Below, piece after piece: positions 15,083 through 23,867 of a stretch of DNA of 64,000 nt (position 1 is its first letter; the number at the start of each line of letters is the position of its first letter). The position numbers and the translations under genes are program-made. This stretch comes from Flavobacterium cutihirudinis (GTDB lineage: Bacteria > Bacteroidota > Bacteroidia > Flavobacteriales > Flavobacteriaceae): positions 62,001-126,000 of the forward strand of contig NZ_QRDQ01000012.1 of the NCBI RefSeq assembly GCF_003385895.1. The letters run 5' to 3'. The notes under the pieces are model-generated. The model was not told the origin of the DNA and ran no database searches. It was given only the letters and a program-made list of their open reading frames with translations.

Positions 15083-16009
15083 TTAAAACCATCTTCTTCT
15101 TTTGAATAAAAAGACTCCAAAAGTGGATAGAATTATGGAAACTAAAAGCAAAATCCAGATTCCGTATTTACTTTCTTCTAAACCGTTTGGAACATTCATA
15201 CCATATAAACTGGCGATCAAAGTTGGAATCATTAAAATAATAGAAATTGAAGTCATCTGCTTCATTATGTTATTCATATTATTTGAAATTACCGAGGCGT
15301 AAGCATCCATCATTCCAGTTAAGATATTGCTGTAAATATTTGCCGTGTCTTGCGCTTGACTTAATTCGATTTCGACATCTTCCAACAAATCTAAATCGTA
15401 ACTTGCCTTATGTGCTTTTAGATTTTTAATGCGTTGAAATAAAACATCATTTGCTTTCAGAGATGTAATAAAGAAAACCAAACATTTTTCAATCTGAAGC
15501 AATGCCTGTAGTTCTTCATTTTTAATCGATTTCTCTAAATTATCTTCGGCCAGTTTTATTTTTTGATTTATTTGTTTCAAGTATTTTAGATACCAAACAC
15601 TTGATGAAAGAAGCAATCTCAAAACCCAGTCAAAATTGTTCTTTACTTGAATGCTTTTACGTCGTGAATACAACATAAAATCATATATAACTTCTGTTTT
15701 GTAAAAAGTAATTGTAACGCAAATATCATTTTTGAAAATTACTCCCATCGGAATGGTTTGAAAAGGAAGTTTAATATCGTTGCTTTTTATAGGAACGCGC
15801 ATAATAATAAGCGTCCAGCCATCTTCGATTTCAATACGAGGTCTTTCATCAATATCCTCAATATCGTTGTAGAATGCTTCAGGAATTTGAAGCTCTTCGA
15901 GTAAGTATTTTTTTTCTGTTTCTGTAGGATCCTCGATACTTATCCAGCAATTTGGAATCCATTTTGGTATTTCTAGTAATCCGTTGTCGTTTGTGTAAAA
16001 GGCTTTCAT
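15083..16009 (-). CDS. corA: CorA-family divalent cation transporter
   Basis: This 308-aa inner-membrane channel is for Mg2+ and perhaps Co2+ or Ni2+. A cytoplasmic alpha/beta N-terminal domain and a long helical stalk precede two C-terminal TM helices. The signature YGMN (GMN at 270-272) closes the first helix, and the protein ends in a basic KRRRWF tail, as in pentameric CorA. Length is typical. The gene stands alone with its own terminator and, judging from the -7 box at 16119-16126, an mRNA leader of about 100 nt that contains a hairpin. Confidence 0.92.
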   Translation of the reverse strand: MKAFYTNDNGLLEIPKWIPNCWISIEDPTETEKKYLLEELQIPEAFYNDIEDIDERPRIEIEDGWTLIIMRVPIKSNDIKLPFQTIPMGVIFKNDICVTITFYKTEVIYDFMLYSRRKSIQVKNNFDWVLRLLLSSSVWYLKYLKQINQKIKLAEDNLEKSIKNEELQALLQIEKCLVFFITSLKANDVLFQRIKNLKAHKASYDLDLLEDVEIELSQAQDTANIYSNILTGMMDAYASVISNNMNNIMKQMTSISIILMIPTLIASLYGMNVPNGLEESKYGIWILLLVSIILSTFGVFLFKRRRWF

Positions 16010-16030
16010 TTCAAAATACAGGTTTTTATC

Positions 16031-16057
16031 GCAGCATTTTGAAATTTCAAAAGCTGC
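16031..16057 (-). promoter_or_regulatory. Hairpin in the corA leader
   Basis: The near-perfect palindrome gcagc-attttgaa-atttcaaaa-gctgc lies between the -7 box and the corA ATG. It could influence corA expression; no known Mg2+ riboswitch is recognised. Confidence 0.4.
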
Positions 16058-16118
16058 TTTTAATTAAGTACTAACGAATAATAATCGTCCATTGTGGAGA
16101 AGTGTTTTTTAAGTGGTG

Positions 16119-16126
16119 CAAAAGTA
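16119..16126 (-). promoter_or_regulatory. -7 box TACTTTTG for corA
   Basis: This TAnnTTTG match on the minus strand implies a leader of roughly 100 nt before the ATG at 16009. Confidence 0.45.
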
Positions 16127-16176
16127 TCCTTTATTTTTTAGAACCAAAACTTTAAACTATTAATTAAATATTAAAA

Positions 16177-16212
16177 ACAACAAAGCCTGCTCAAACGAAC
16201 AGGCTTTGTTAA
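16177..16212 (-). terminator. Terminator of folD
   Basis: The stem aacaaagcctg / caggctttgtt lies 16 bases past the folD stop on the minus strand. Confidence 0.75.
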
Positions 16213-16228
16213 GTATTTTGAAGAGAAA

Positions 16229-17116
16229 TTATTTATTTCTTGCGCTTCTCATTTTTCTTGCTAAAAGTGTATTTTTTAATAACATTGCAATTGTCATTGG
16301 TCCTACTCCACCAGGAACTGGTGTAATAAATGATGCTTTTTTGCTTACTCCGTCAAAATCAACATCTCCTTTGATTACATAACCTTTTGGATTAGATGCA
16401 TCGTCTACACGAGTGATTCCAACGTCGATAACCGTTACTCCTTCTTTTACCATATCGGCTTTTAAGAATTCAGGAACTCCTAAAGCTGTAATAATAATAT
16501 CAGCATTTTTAGTGAATTCAGCTAAATTTTTAGTACGACTGTGTGTCAGCGTAACTGTTGAATCTCCTGGATTTCCTTTGCGACTCATTAAAATACTCAT
16601 TGGACGACCAACGATATGACTTCTTCCAATTACAACGGTATGTTTTCCGGCAGTTTCTACTTTGTAACGCTCTAGTAATTCCATAATTCCGAATGGTGTT
16701 GCTGGAATGAAACTTTCCATTTCCAAAGCCATTCTACCAAAGTTAGTCGGGTGAAAACCATCTACATCTTTATCAGGATCAATTGCTAACAAGATTTTTT
16801 GCTCATCGATATGTTTTGGCAAAGGCAACTGAACGATATATCCATCAAGGTTATCATCTTCGTTTAGCTCTTTTATTTTCGCAAGCAATTCGTCTTCGGT
16901 AATTGTTTCAGGCAAAGCAACTAAAGTCGAATCGAAGCCAATTTGCTGACAAGATTTTACTTTACTTCCCACGTAAGTTAAACTTGCGCCGTTATTACCC
17001 ACTAAAACAGCTGCTAAATGAGGAACTTTTCCTCCAGCGTCTTTTATAGCTTGAACTTCAGCTGCGATTTCGTTTTTAATGTCTTCAGATGTTTTTTTAC
17101 CGTCTAGTAGTTGCAT
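16229..17116 (-). CDS. folD: Bifunctional methylenetetrahydrofolate dehydrogenase/cyclohydrolase
   Basis: FolD interconverts 5,10-methylene-THF, methenyl-THF and 10-formyl-THF in the cytoplasm, feeding purine and formyl-Met synthesis. The 295-aa protein has the catalytic YxxxK pair Tyr48/Lys52 (YVGSK), the QLPLPKH substrate loop, the GRSHIVGRP nucleotide-binding motif near 165 and the C-terminal PVPGGVGPMT signature. Length is normal and the start follows the family. It is probably not co-transcribed with ffh, since a 131-base palindromic gap separates them. Confidence 0.97.
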   Translation of the reverse strand: MQLLDGKKTSEDIKNEIAAEVQAIKDAGGKVPHLAAVLVGNNGASLTYVGSKVKSCQQIGFDSTLVALPETITEDELLAKIKELNEDDNLDGYIVQLPLPKHIDEQKILLAIDPDKDVDGFHPTNFGRMALEMESFIPATPFGIMELLERYKVETAGKHTVVIGRSHIVGRPMSILMSRKGNPGDSTVTLTHSRTKNLAEFTKNADIIITALGVPEFLKADMVKEGVTVIDVGITRVDDASNPKGYVIKGDVDFDGVSKKASFITPVPGGVGPMTIAMLLKNTLLARKMRSARNK

Positions 17117-17119
17117 TTT

Positions 17120-17238
17120 GTTGTTTCAGGTTTAAAGTTTTTGTTGTTTCAGGTTTCCGGTTTAAACGAAACCTTATTAATGTATCGAAAAAAGTTTCAA
17201 ATTTCAGTCTCTAACTTGAAACCTGAAACTTGAAACTT
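17120..17238. repeat. Inverted repeat of the gtttcaggttt/aaacctgaaac family
   Basis: Left words gtttcaggttt (twice) and right words aacttgaaacctgaaacttgaaac-type (several) fill the folD-ffh gap as an imperfect hairpin. They are the same words as at 7640-7683. Confidence 0.7.
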
Positions 17239-17247
17239 TTACTATTT

Positions 17248-18612
17248 TTATCTTGGCATTCCGCCTGGCATACCACCCGGCATTCCTTTCATTCCGCCCA
17301 TCATTTTCATCAGGTTTTTTCCGCCCGGACCTTGCATCATCTTCATCATTTTGCTCATTTGGTCAAACTGCTTCATTAACTGATTCACTTGCTCGACTTT
17401 AGTTCCGGAACCTTTAGCGATTCTGGCTTTTCTTTTTACGTCGATTATGGCAGGTTTGCTTCTTTCTCCTGGCGTCATCGAGTGAATGATGGCTTCAATA
17501 TGTTTGAAAGCATCATCTTCAATTTCTACATCTTTCATGGCTTTTGAAGCTCCTGGTATCATTCCAACCAAGTCTTTCATATTACCCATTTTTTTAACTT
17601 GCTGAATCTGCGTTAAGAAATCATCAAAACCAAATTCGTTTTTAGCGATTTTCTTTTGAAGTTTTCTTGCTTCTTCTTCGTCAAATTGTTCTTGAGCTCT
17701 TTCAACAAGCGACACAACGTCTCCCATTCCTAAGATACGCTCAGCCATACGTTCTGGATAGAAAACATCAATTGCTTCCATTTTTTCTCCAGTACCAACA
17801 AATTTGATTGGTTTGTTTACAATCGATTTGATCGAAAGCGCAGCTCCACCACGAGTATCACCATCTAATTTCGTTAAAATAACTCCATCAAAATTCAAGA
17901 TATCGTTGAAAGCTTTTGCAGTGTTTACTGCATCTTGTCCTGTCATAGAGTCTACAACGAACAAAGTTTCTTGTGGCTGAATTGCTTTGTGAACACGTGC
18001 AATTTCGTCCATCATTTCCTGATCTACCGCAAGACGTCCGGCTGTATCGACAATTACGACATTGAAACCGTTTGCTTTTGCGTGTTTGATTGCATTTTGA
18101 GCAATTTCAACAGGATTTTTGTTTTCTGGTTCTGAGTAAACCTCAACACCTATTTGATCTCCAACAACATGAAGCTGATTGATCGCCGCAGGACGGTAGA
18201 TATCACACGCTACAAGAAGCGGTTTTTTATTTTTCTTAGTTTTTAAAAAGTTGGCTAATTTTCCTGAGAAAGTAGTTTTACCAGAACCTTGAAGTCCTGA
18301 CATCAAAATAACAGTTGGATTTCCTGATAAGTTAACACCAGCAACATCTCCACCCATTAATTCCGTCAACTCATCTTTTACCAGTTTAACTAATAATTGT
18401 CCTGGTTGTAAAGTTGTAAGTACGTCCTGACCAATTGCTTTGTCTTTTACTCTAGCGGTAAAATCTTTAGCAATTTTAAAGTTAACATCGGCATCAAGTA
18501 ATGCACGACGAACTTCTTTTAAAGTATCGGCAACGTTTACTTCTGTAATTTTACCGTGTCCTTTTAATATATGGAACGCTTTATCTAACTTATCGCTTAA
18601 ATTATCAAACAT
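17248..18612 (-). CDS. ffh: Signal recognition particle protein Ffh
   Basis: This 454-aa SRP GTPase binds 4.5S RNA and signal sequences and delivers nascent membrane proteins to FtsY. The N domain (about 1-90) is followed by the G domain with Walker A GLQGSGKT at 106-113, DTAGR near 196 and TKLDGDTRGG near 250. The methionine-rich M domain contains MIPGAS and KGSG motifs and ends in a Gly-Met-Pro repeat tail (MPGGMPGGMPR). All hallmarks and the length are standard. A -7 box lies 22 bases upstream of the ATG. Confidence 0.98.
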   Translation of the reverse strand: MFDNLSDKLDKAFHILKGHGKITEVNVADTLKEVRRALLDADVNFKIAKDFTARVKDKAIGQDVLTTLQPGQLLVKLVKDELTELMGGDVAGVNLSGNPTVILMSGLQGSGKTTFSGKLANFLKTKKNKKPLLVACDIYRPAAINQLHVVGDQIGVEVYSEPENKNPVEIAQNAIKHAKANGFNVVIVDTAGRLAVDQEMMDEIARVHKAIQPQETLFVVDSMTGQDAVNTAKAFNDILNFDGVILTKLDGDTRGGAALSIKSIVNKPIKFVGTGEKMEAIDVFYPERMAERILGMGDVVSLVERAQEQFDEEEARKLQKKIAKNEFGFDDFLTQIQQVKKMGNMKDLVGMIPGASKAMKDVEIEDDAFKHIEAIIHSMTPGERSKPAIIDVKRKARIAKGSGTKVEQVNQLMKQFDQMSKMMKMMQGPGGKNLMKMMGGMKGMPGGMPGGMPR

Positions 18613-18634
18613 ATTATTTTCTTTATTTGAAGTG

Positions 18635-18642
18635 CAAAGATA
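18635..18642 (-). promoter_or_regulatory. -7 box TATCTTTG for ffh
   Basis: This TAnnTTTG match on the minus strand lies 22 bases upstream of the ffh ATG. Confidence 0.5.
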
Positions 18643-18689
18643 ATCTAATTAGATATTTCAGGCAATTTTTATTTAAGTGCAATTTTGCC

Positions 18690-18849
18690 ACGAAGACACT
18701 AAGGCACAAAGTTTTTTGTTTCTCGCAGATTTAGCAGACCAAACAGATTATTTTTCATATTGGGTATAAAAAAATCACTCATATCTGCTAAATCTGCGGG
18801 AATAAAAAAGGCGCAAAGAATAAAACCTTTGCGCCTTTGTGCCTTTGTG
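18690..18849. repeat. Nested long palindrome of intergenic words
   Basis: Outer words aaggcacaaag (18701-18711) and ctttgtgcctt (18835-18845) enclose a perfect 15-bp pair, cgcagatttagcaga (18724-18738) and tctgctaaatctgcg (18784-18798), and also the terminator at 18807-18838. It fills the gap between ffh and the MBOAT gene. Confidence 0.75.
18807..18838 (-). terminator. Terminator of the SGNH/MBOAT operon
   Basis: The stem aaggcgcaaag / ctttgcgcctt has a T-run on the minus strand, 22 bases beyond the MBOAT stop, embedded in the nested palindrome. Confidence 0.75.
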
Positions 18850-18860
18850 CCTATGAACCT

Positions 18861-20543
18861 TTAAAATTGGAAGTATATGAACGGCTGTGAACCTGCTACG
18901 GCTGTAGCGTAAACAATCCAGTAAACGAAACCTAAAATTATTGCTTTTACCAAAATTGGAGTTTTATCAAAAACAGATTTCATTCCGTTTGTGAATGTTT
19001 CTGGCAAGAAATGCCAAACATAACCGAACAACATTAATCCGAATACGTTTTTATAGCCAATTACAATTGTTTTCCAAAGTTCTGGTTCGAAAGTCAATTG
19101 GCCAATATTATTGATTACTTGCAAAGCAGTTTCGAAATCTCTTGCACGGAAGAAAATCCAGCAGAAAACTACAAAATGGAATGTAATTAAGATTGAGAAA
19201 AATCTCCAAAGGAAATTTGGACTTTTATCTTTTTCGGAAGGGAAAATCTCCACGAAAATTTTGTGAATTGCCAAAGCTAATCCGTGTAAAGCTCCCCAAA
19301 CAATAAACTGTGCTCCCGCTCCGTGCCACAATCCGCCCAGAAGCATTGTTGTGAATAAATTCAAATTGGTCACCAGAGTTTGTTTCTTTTTGCTGGAAAG
19401 TAAAAATGACAAACAAAAAAGTACTATTGAAACTGATGCAACAATCAAAGGAATTATACTTGTATTGTAACTTGTGATTCCCCAAACCAATAATCCAAAG
19501 AAAAATAAACTCGGGAATAAATACCCAGCGAAAGAACCTTCTCGGTTTCCTCCCATCGAAATGTATAAAAAGTCTTTCAGCCAAGTTGAAAGCGAAATAT
19601 GCCATCTTCTCCAGAAATCAGTTATCGAAGTTGATTTATATGGCGTTCTAAAATTGACTGGCAATTTAAACCCTAACAATAAAGCAATACCAATTGCCAT
19701 GTCTGAATATCCGGAAAAATCACAATAAATCTGAATTGCATATCCGTAGGAAGCCATTAAATTCTCAAAAGAAGTATAACTCAACGGCGTATCAAAAACA
19801 CGATCTACAAAGTTTACGGAAATATAATTCGAGATAACTGTTTTCTTAATCAATCCGCCAATAATCAAAAATAAAGCATTATTTACATCTTGTCTTGAAA
19901 GATTTAATTTTTGATAAATCTGCGGAAGGAAATCTTTTGCGCGTACAATTGGTCCGGCAACTAATTGTGGGAAAAACGAAACGAAAAACAAATATTCAAT
20001 GTAGTTTTTGGTTGGCTTAATTTCTTCGCGGTAAATCTCAATAATGTAACTCATCGACTGGAACGTATAAAACGAAATTCCGACAGGAAGAAAAATATCA
20101 TGAAGCTGATAATTGCCATGAAACATATCATTGAAAGTAACAATCATGAAGTTCATATACTTGAAATAACCCAATAATCCTAAATTCAGAATTACGCTTA
20201 TAACAAGATAAATTTTCTTTGTACTGTCTTTTGTTGCTTTAAAAATAATCTGGCTGAGTCCGTAATCAACAACTGAAGAAAGCAATAAAAGCAAAAAGTA
20301 AATTCCGCTTGACTTATAGTAAAAGAAAAGCGAGAAGAGAATTACATACGTTAATCTCAAATAAAATGTTTTGCGCAAAAAAGCATACACAAAATAAAAA
20401 ACCAGAAATAAACCTAAGAATAAACCGGTATTAAATAATAATTTTTCGTCTGGATTATAAACAAACCAGCTTTTAACTTGTTCTATTGTAATTGCACCAA
20501 AATTTTGGATGAACCAATTATTAATGCTATCTATTGTTATCAA
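18861..20543 (-). CDS. MBOAT family O-acyltransferase (AlgI/PatA-like)
   Basis: This 560-aa polytopic membrane protein of the MBOAT superfamily moves acyl (usually acetyl) groups across the inner membrane for O-acylation of an extracytoplasmic polymer. Visible motifs are TDFWRRWHISLS with the family-conserved Trp/His, and LGGLWHGAG with the probable catalytic His407. About twelve TM segments are present. TTG 20543 overlaps the upstream stop region (TAA at 20545-20547), suggesting translational coupling. It is the last gene of an operon with two exported SGNH hydrolases, the usual partner enzymes (compare PatA/PatB and AlgI/J/X). The target polymer is inferred, not shown. Confidence 0.92.
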   Translation of the reverse strand: MITIDSINNWFIQNFGAITIEQVKSWFVYNPDEKLLFNTGLFLGLFLVFYFVYAFLRKTFYLRLTYVILFSLFFYYKSSGIYFLLLLLSSVVDYGLSQIIFKATKDSTKKIYLVISVILNLGLLGYFKYMNFMIVTFNDMFHGNYQLHDIFLPVGISFYTFQSMSYIIEIYREEIKPTKNYIEYLFFVSFFPQLVAGPIVRAKDFLPQIYQKLNLSRQDVNNALFLIIGGLIKKTVISNYISVNFVDRVFDTPLSYTSFENLMASYGYAIQIYCDFSGYSDMAIGIALLLGFKLPVNFRTPYKSTSITDFWRRWHISLSTWLKDFLYISMGGNREGSFAGYLFPSLFFFGLLVWGITSYNTSIIPLIVASVSIVLFCLSFLLSSKKKQTLVTNLNLFTTMLLGGLWHGAGAQFIVWGALHGLALAIHKIFVEIFPSEKDKSPNFLWRFFSILITFHFVVFCWIFFRARDFETALQVINNIGQLTFEPELWKTIVIGYKNVFGLMLFGYVWHFLPETFTNGMKSVFDKTPILVKAIILGFVYWIVYATAVAGSQPFIYFQF

Positions 20544-20544
20544 T

Positions 20545-21963
20545 TTAATTCTTTAATTTAAAATTATCGTATGCTTTTAAAACTGCCAGTGCAAACAAGT
20601 TTCCTTGTTTTTCATATCCTTTTTTAGAATAATGAACCCAATCCGGGCCAATTAATCCCTGCGTTTTTAATTTCCTAATACCGTCCATTCCACCAAATTC
20701 GTCATATAGATCCCAAACTGCAAAACCATCTTTTTGTGCGATTTCTAAAATTTCTTTGGTATAATCTTTAATAAAGGTATTTGGTTTTCTTCTTAATAAA
20801 GATGGCGGCGGTGTCATTACAATTATAGGAACGTTTATATTCTGCGCTTTTATATTGCTAATAAATTCTCTTAAATGCTTAATATAACCGTCCGCTTCCA
20901 ATCTGTCATAACTTTCATTTGTACCAAGTGAAAAAACCAACACATCCGGATGCAATGCTTTTAACTGCTCAAAAAATAAAGGATATTTATTGTAATCTGA
21001 ATATTTGGCTCCATTTACACCTATACTGCTATAGAGTATTCCTGGCGCATCCTTTTCTAAAACAATTCCATTCAATTCATATTTTGAAGCTTCTTTGTTC
21101 GGAATCAAATAAATTTTCTCTAATGCTTTATCCGAATTATAATAATGGCAAAATGAATTCGACTCTATATTTAAAGGAATAAATTCAGAACTTTTTATCG
21201 TTTTTTCTTTTGTTTCGTTTGTTGGAATTTTTAGTGTTCTTCCGGCACGAATATTATTTGATTTCAGTCCATTTGCTCTTTTTATATCTGTAACCGAAAT
21301 ATTGTATTTGTCCGCAATAGTAGAAATCGCCTCGCCTTTTTTAATTTTATGAGTGATTACTTTTTTCTCTGTTGACTGAATCAAATTAACCTGAGATGAA
21401 GTCGCCAGATCAAACATATTCTGATTTTGCGGCGTAATAACTTTTATGGTATTAAATTTATAAGCCATATCTTTTACTCGCAATTCTACAGCAAAACCAC
21501 CATTATCTCTCCAAAGTGCAATTCCGCTCAACCCAACCGGAACATTTTTTAATGGAAGAATATTTCGATAACTTTCCCATTTTCTGTTCGAATAAAAACG
21601 CTCGTTGTAAGAACCATTTGTTCTTGCCAGTTGATACGGAAAAACCAATCCACGTCCTGCATTTCCAAATTGCTGCTGCAGTTTCTTTCTCACTTCATTG
21701 GTCATTAAATCGCCCTGAATATGAGAATCCCCAATATGAACAATATTTATTTTCTGATTATTGTCGCTTTCATTTTTCTTCAGTTTTTCAAAAAAATCAT
21801 TTAATGCTTTCGCATTATAAATTGGATCATCAGAAATCGGATCAATCACTATTGAATCAACTTTGTGAGTCATATTTTTTGTTATTGGAGGTGAGTCTGT
21901 TTTTGGCGTCTTTCCATTTGTTGAAAGAAAAAGGCAACAGAAAAAAATAATTAGTTTATTCAT
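20545..21963 (-). CDS. Exported SGNH/GDSL hydrolase with LysM domain
   Basis: I use ATG 21963 (MNKLIIFF), overlapping the upstream gene by 8 bases. The 472-aa protein has a signal peptide (about 1-17), an SGNH hydrolase with block I IGDSH and nucleophile Ser80, the GTNES block, and the catalytic DxxH at 441-444 (DWVH). A LysM domain (about 202-247: HKIKKGEAIS to TLKIP) is inserted in the middle of the hydrolase fold. LysM binds N-acetylglucosamine polymers, so the enzyme probably works on peptidoglycan as the O-acetyl transferase or esterase partner of the MBOAT protein. That role is inferred from family and context. Confidence 0.88.
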   Translation of the reverse strand: MNKLIIFFCCLFLSTNGKTPKTDSPPITKNMTHKVDSIVIDPISDDPIYNAKALNDFFEKLKKNESDNNQKINIVHIGDSHIQGDLMTNEVRKKLQQQFGNAGRGLVFPYQLARTNGSYNERFYSNRKWESYRNILPLKNVPVGLSGIALWRDNGGFAVELRVKDMAYKFNTIKVITPQNQNMFDLATSSQVNLIQSTEKKVITHKIKKGEAISTIADKYNISVTDIKRANGLKSNNIRAGRTLKIPTNETKEKTIKSSEFIPLNIESNSFCHYYNSDKALEKIYLIPNKEASKYELNGIVLEKDAPGILYSSIGVNGAKYSDYNKYPLFFEQLKALHPDVLVFSLGTNESYDRLEADGYIKHLREFISNIKAQNINVPIIVMTPPPSLLRRKPNTFIKDYTKEILEIAQKDGFAVWDLYDEFGGMDGIRKLKTQGLIGPDWVHYSKKGYEKQGNLFALAVLKAYDNFKLKN

Positions 21964-23437
21964 TAACACTATCATTTTTTACAGAAACGGAATCTGCTTT
22001 AGTTTTTCGAGCTGCTTTCTGTTGATTAGAAACGGCTTCACGTTTTTCACGCAATACTTTGTATTCTTCGTAACCTTTATTTAATTGTGTATATAATAAA
22101 TTCCCTATTGCTTTTGCCCCACGCTGGTTAAAATGCGTGTAATCTTTATTGGCTTTCGCCGGAGTTTCATCAACCCATTTTACCATCGATCCATCGCCTC
22201 CCATCAGTGTATATAAATTCACAAATCCTGATTCTGTTTCAAGCGCATAATGTTTCTGTGCTTTCATTAAAGGGACAACTGCCGAATCTGTTTTCATCTC
22301 CAAATCATATTTGGTCGATTTATCTGCTGTTGAGACAATTAAAATTGAAACTCTCGGGAACGATTCTTTTATTTTATTAACTGTTTTTGTCATTCCCCTT
22401 TCGTACCAATTATAATTTTTGGTTCCGTAATTCAATACGTTTGTTCCGTAATGCAAAATAATCAAATCATATTTTAGATTATTATTGAAACCTTGCATCA
22501 CATTGGCATTAAATGTTGAAATTGGCAAACCTGAATTTCCTCTTTGTGAGAAGTTATCAACGTGAACACCGCTTCCGTTATCAAAATTAAAACCGTAAAT
22601 CGGGATCGAATCTGCATTTATGAAATTAGCTTTAAAGGCTTTTAAATGACCAGAAGTTACTTTTAATGTATTAATCAAATTACTCGGACTCAGATTTTTC
22701 TTCAAAGTATCTTTTCCGATAATAAAATTCACTTTCCCTTTTTTCGAAGCTCTTCCGTAAAATAAAGTCGGATTATCTAAAGTTGTAGAATATTTATTGG
22801 TTCCTGCTTCGTATTGTACCCAAGTTGGGTTCGATTTATCATTAGCAAAAAACACATGTCCGTTTACTCCAAAAGGACTTGAAGGATTTTTTACATTTAA
22901 ATAAGAAAGTGCTTTCCAGTTTTTAGAATAAGTAGATTTTACCGACCCTCGCGACGCAGCAGATTCTGAAGTAATAGAAACAAAACCAACTCCATTTCCA
23001 CCAAAACGCTCTTGGTAATTGGTTCTAACATCCTGCACAATCAAATCGCCATCGGTCATTGAGTCACCGTAATATGCAATTCTGACATTGTTTCCAGGAT
23101 TTTTTTCTAATTGATATAACTTTTCGTAGAATGAAATCAAATATTGGTATCCTTTATAATTATCAAAAGTTTCAGAAGGAAATTCGATTCCTTCGATATT
23201 ATTATAAACGATTTCTTCTTTTCCTTCGGCATCTTCAATTGCATTGATACTGTCGTTATCGCTAAGAGAATCTTTGGCAACAGCCTCAAGAAGCAAACTA
23301 TCGATCAGTACATTTTTGGAATTCATTTTGCTTTCAGAAAAAATTTTATTCGGCAAGATTTGCTTGAATCCAATAAAAGCAACAAATGCTAATGCTACAA
23401 TCGCGAAAGACTGAAAAAAATAAGATTTTGTATTCAC
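21956..23437 (-). CDS. Exported SGNH hydrolase-type protein
   Basis: This 493-aa protein starts at GTG 23437 and has an N-terminal membrane anchor or signal (about 8-30). An SGNH fold follows with block I YYGDSMTDG and nucleophile Ser126, the HYGTN block and DxxH at 432-435 (DYTH). The last 35 residues are charged and coil-like. It is the first gene of the operon with the LysM-SGNH protein and the MBOAT acyltransferase, and shares its domain plan with the second gene apart from LysM. It probably takes part in periplasmic O-acetyl transfer, like PatB, AlgJ or AlgX. No convincing TAnnTTTG box was found upstream. Confidence 0.87.
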   Translation of the reverse strand: MNTKSYFFQSFAIVALAFVAFIGFKQILPNKIFSESKMNSKNVLIDSLLLEAVAKDSLSDNDSINAIEDAEGKEEIVYNNIEGIEFPSETFDNYKGYQYLISFYEKLYQLEKNPGNNVRIAYYGDSMTDGDLIVQDVRTNYQERFGGNGVGFVSITSESAASRGSVKSTYSKNWKALSYLNVKNPSSPFGVNGHVFFANDKSNPTWVQYEAGTNKYSTTLDNPTLFYGRASKKGKVNFIIGKDTLKKNLSPSNLINTLKVTSGHLKAFKANFINADSIPIYGFNFDNGSGVHVDNFSQRGNSGLPISTFNANVMQGFNNNLKYDLIILHYGTNVLNYGTKNYNWYERGMTKTVNKIKESFPRVSILIVSTADKSTKYDLEMKTDSAVVPLMKAQKHYALETESGFVNLYTLMGGDGSMVKWVDETPAKANKDYTHFNQRGAKAIGNLLYTQLNKGYEEYKVLREKREAVSNQQKAARKTKADSVSVKNDSVNE

Positions 23438-23576
23438 TTGTAATTTAAAAGTTTGAAGTATGGATTACAAAAATTAAGCTTCTAAAATTCCTGTTAATTC
23501 CTTATAAAAAAATATGCGCAAAGATAAGATTAAACATTAACTAATAATTAATTTTTAACAATAAACTAAAACAAAA

Positions 23577-23604
23577 AAAGAGGCCCGAAAAATCGGGCCT
23601 CTTT
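23577..23604 (-). terminator. Strong hairpin terminator without an obvious gene
   Basis: The perfect stem aaagaggcccga / tcgggcctcttt has a long T-run on the minus strand. The nearest upstream gene on that strand already has its own terminator at 23828-23858. Confidence 0.7.
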
Positions 23605-23827
23605 ATCAAAAAAAAATAAAAAAAACAAAGCTAATGATTAACTAAATTTTTGAAGTTTAATCGAAAACGACTTTTCAGAATTAACCACTTTATTTTCTAA
23701 TCCAATTTTATAACTTATTGTTTTTATCACTTATAATGAAAACCTCCAATTCGATAATTTTAAAAAATTGACTATTCAAAAAAAATAAAGCTTAACAATA
23801 AAATCCAATGTTTTTTATCTAAAAAAA

Positions 23828-23858
23828 TAACCTCGAATAACAAGTTTATTCGAGGTTA
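23828..23858 (-). terminator. Terminator of the HmuY-like gene
   Basis: The stem taacctcgaataa / ttattcgaggtta lies 10 bases past the stop at 23868, with a T-run on the minus strand. Confidence 0.85.
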
Positions 23859-23867
23859 CTTATATTT

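Larger units (their letters stand above)
23438..23867. other. 430-base gene-free gap with two terminators
   Basis: The gap holds the start region of the SGNH operon, a strong hairpin at 23577-23604 and the terminator of the HmuY-like gene at 23828-23858. About 220 bases lie between the two hairpins without an ORF. Because the first hairpin has its T-run on the minus strand, a short untranslated transcript could end there, but no promoter was identified. Confidence 0.6.
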
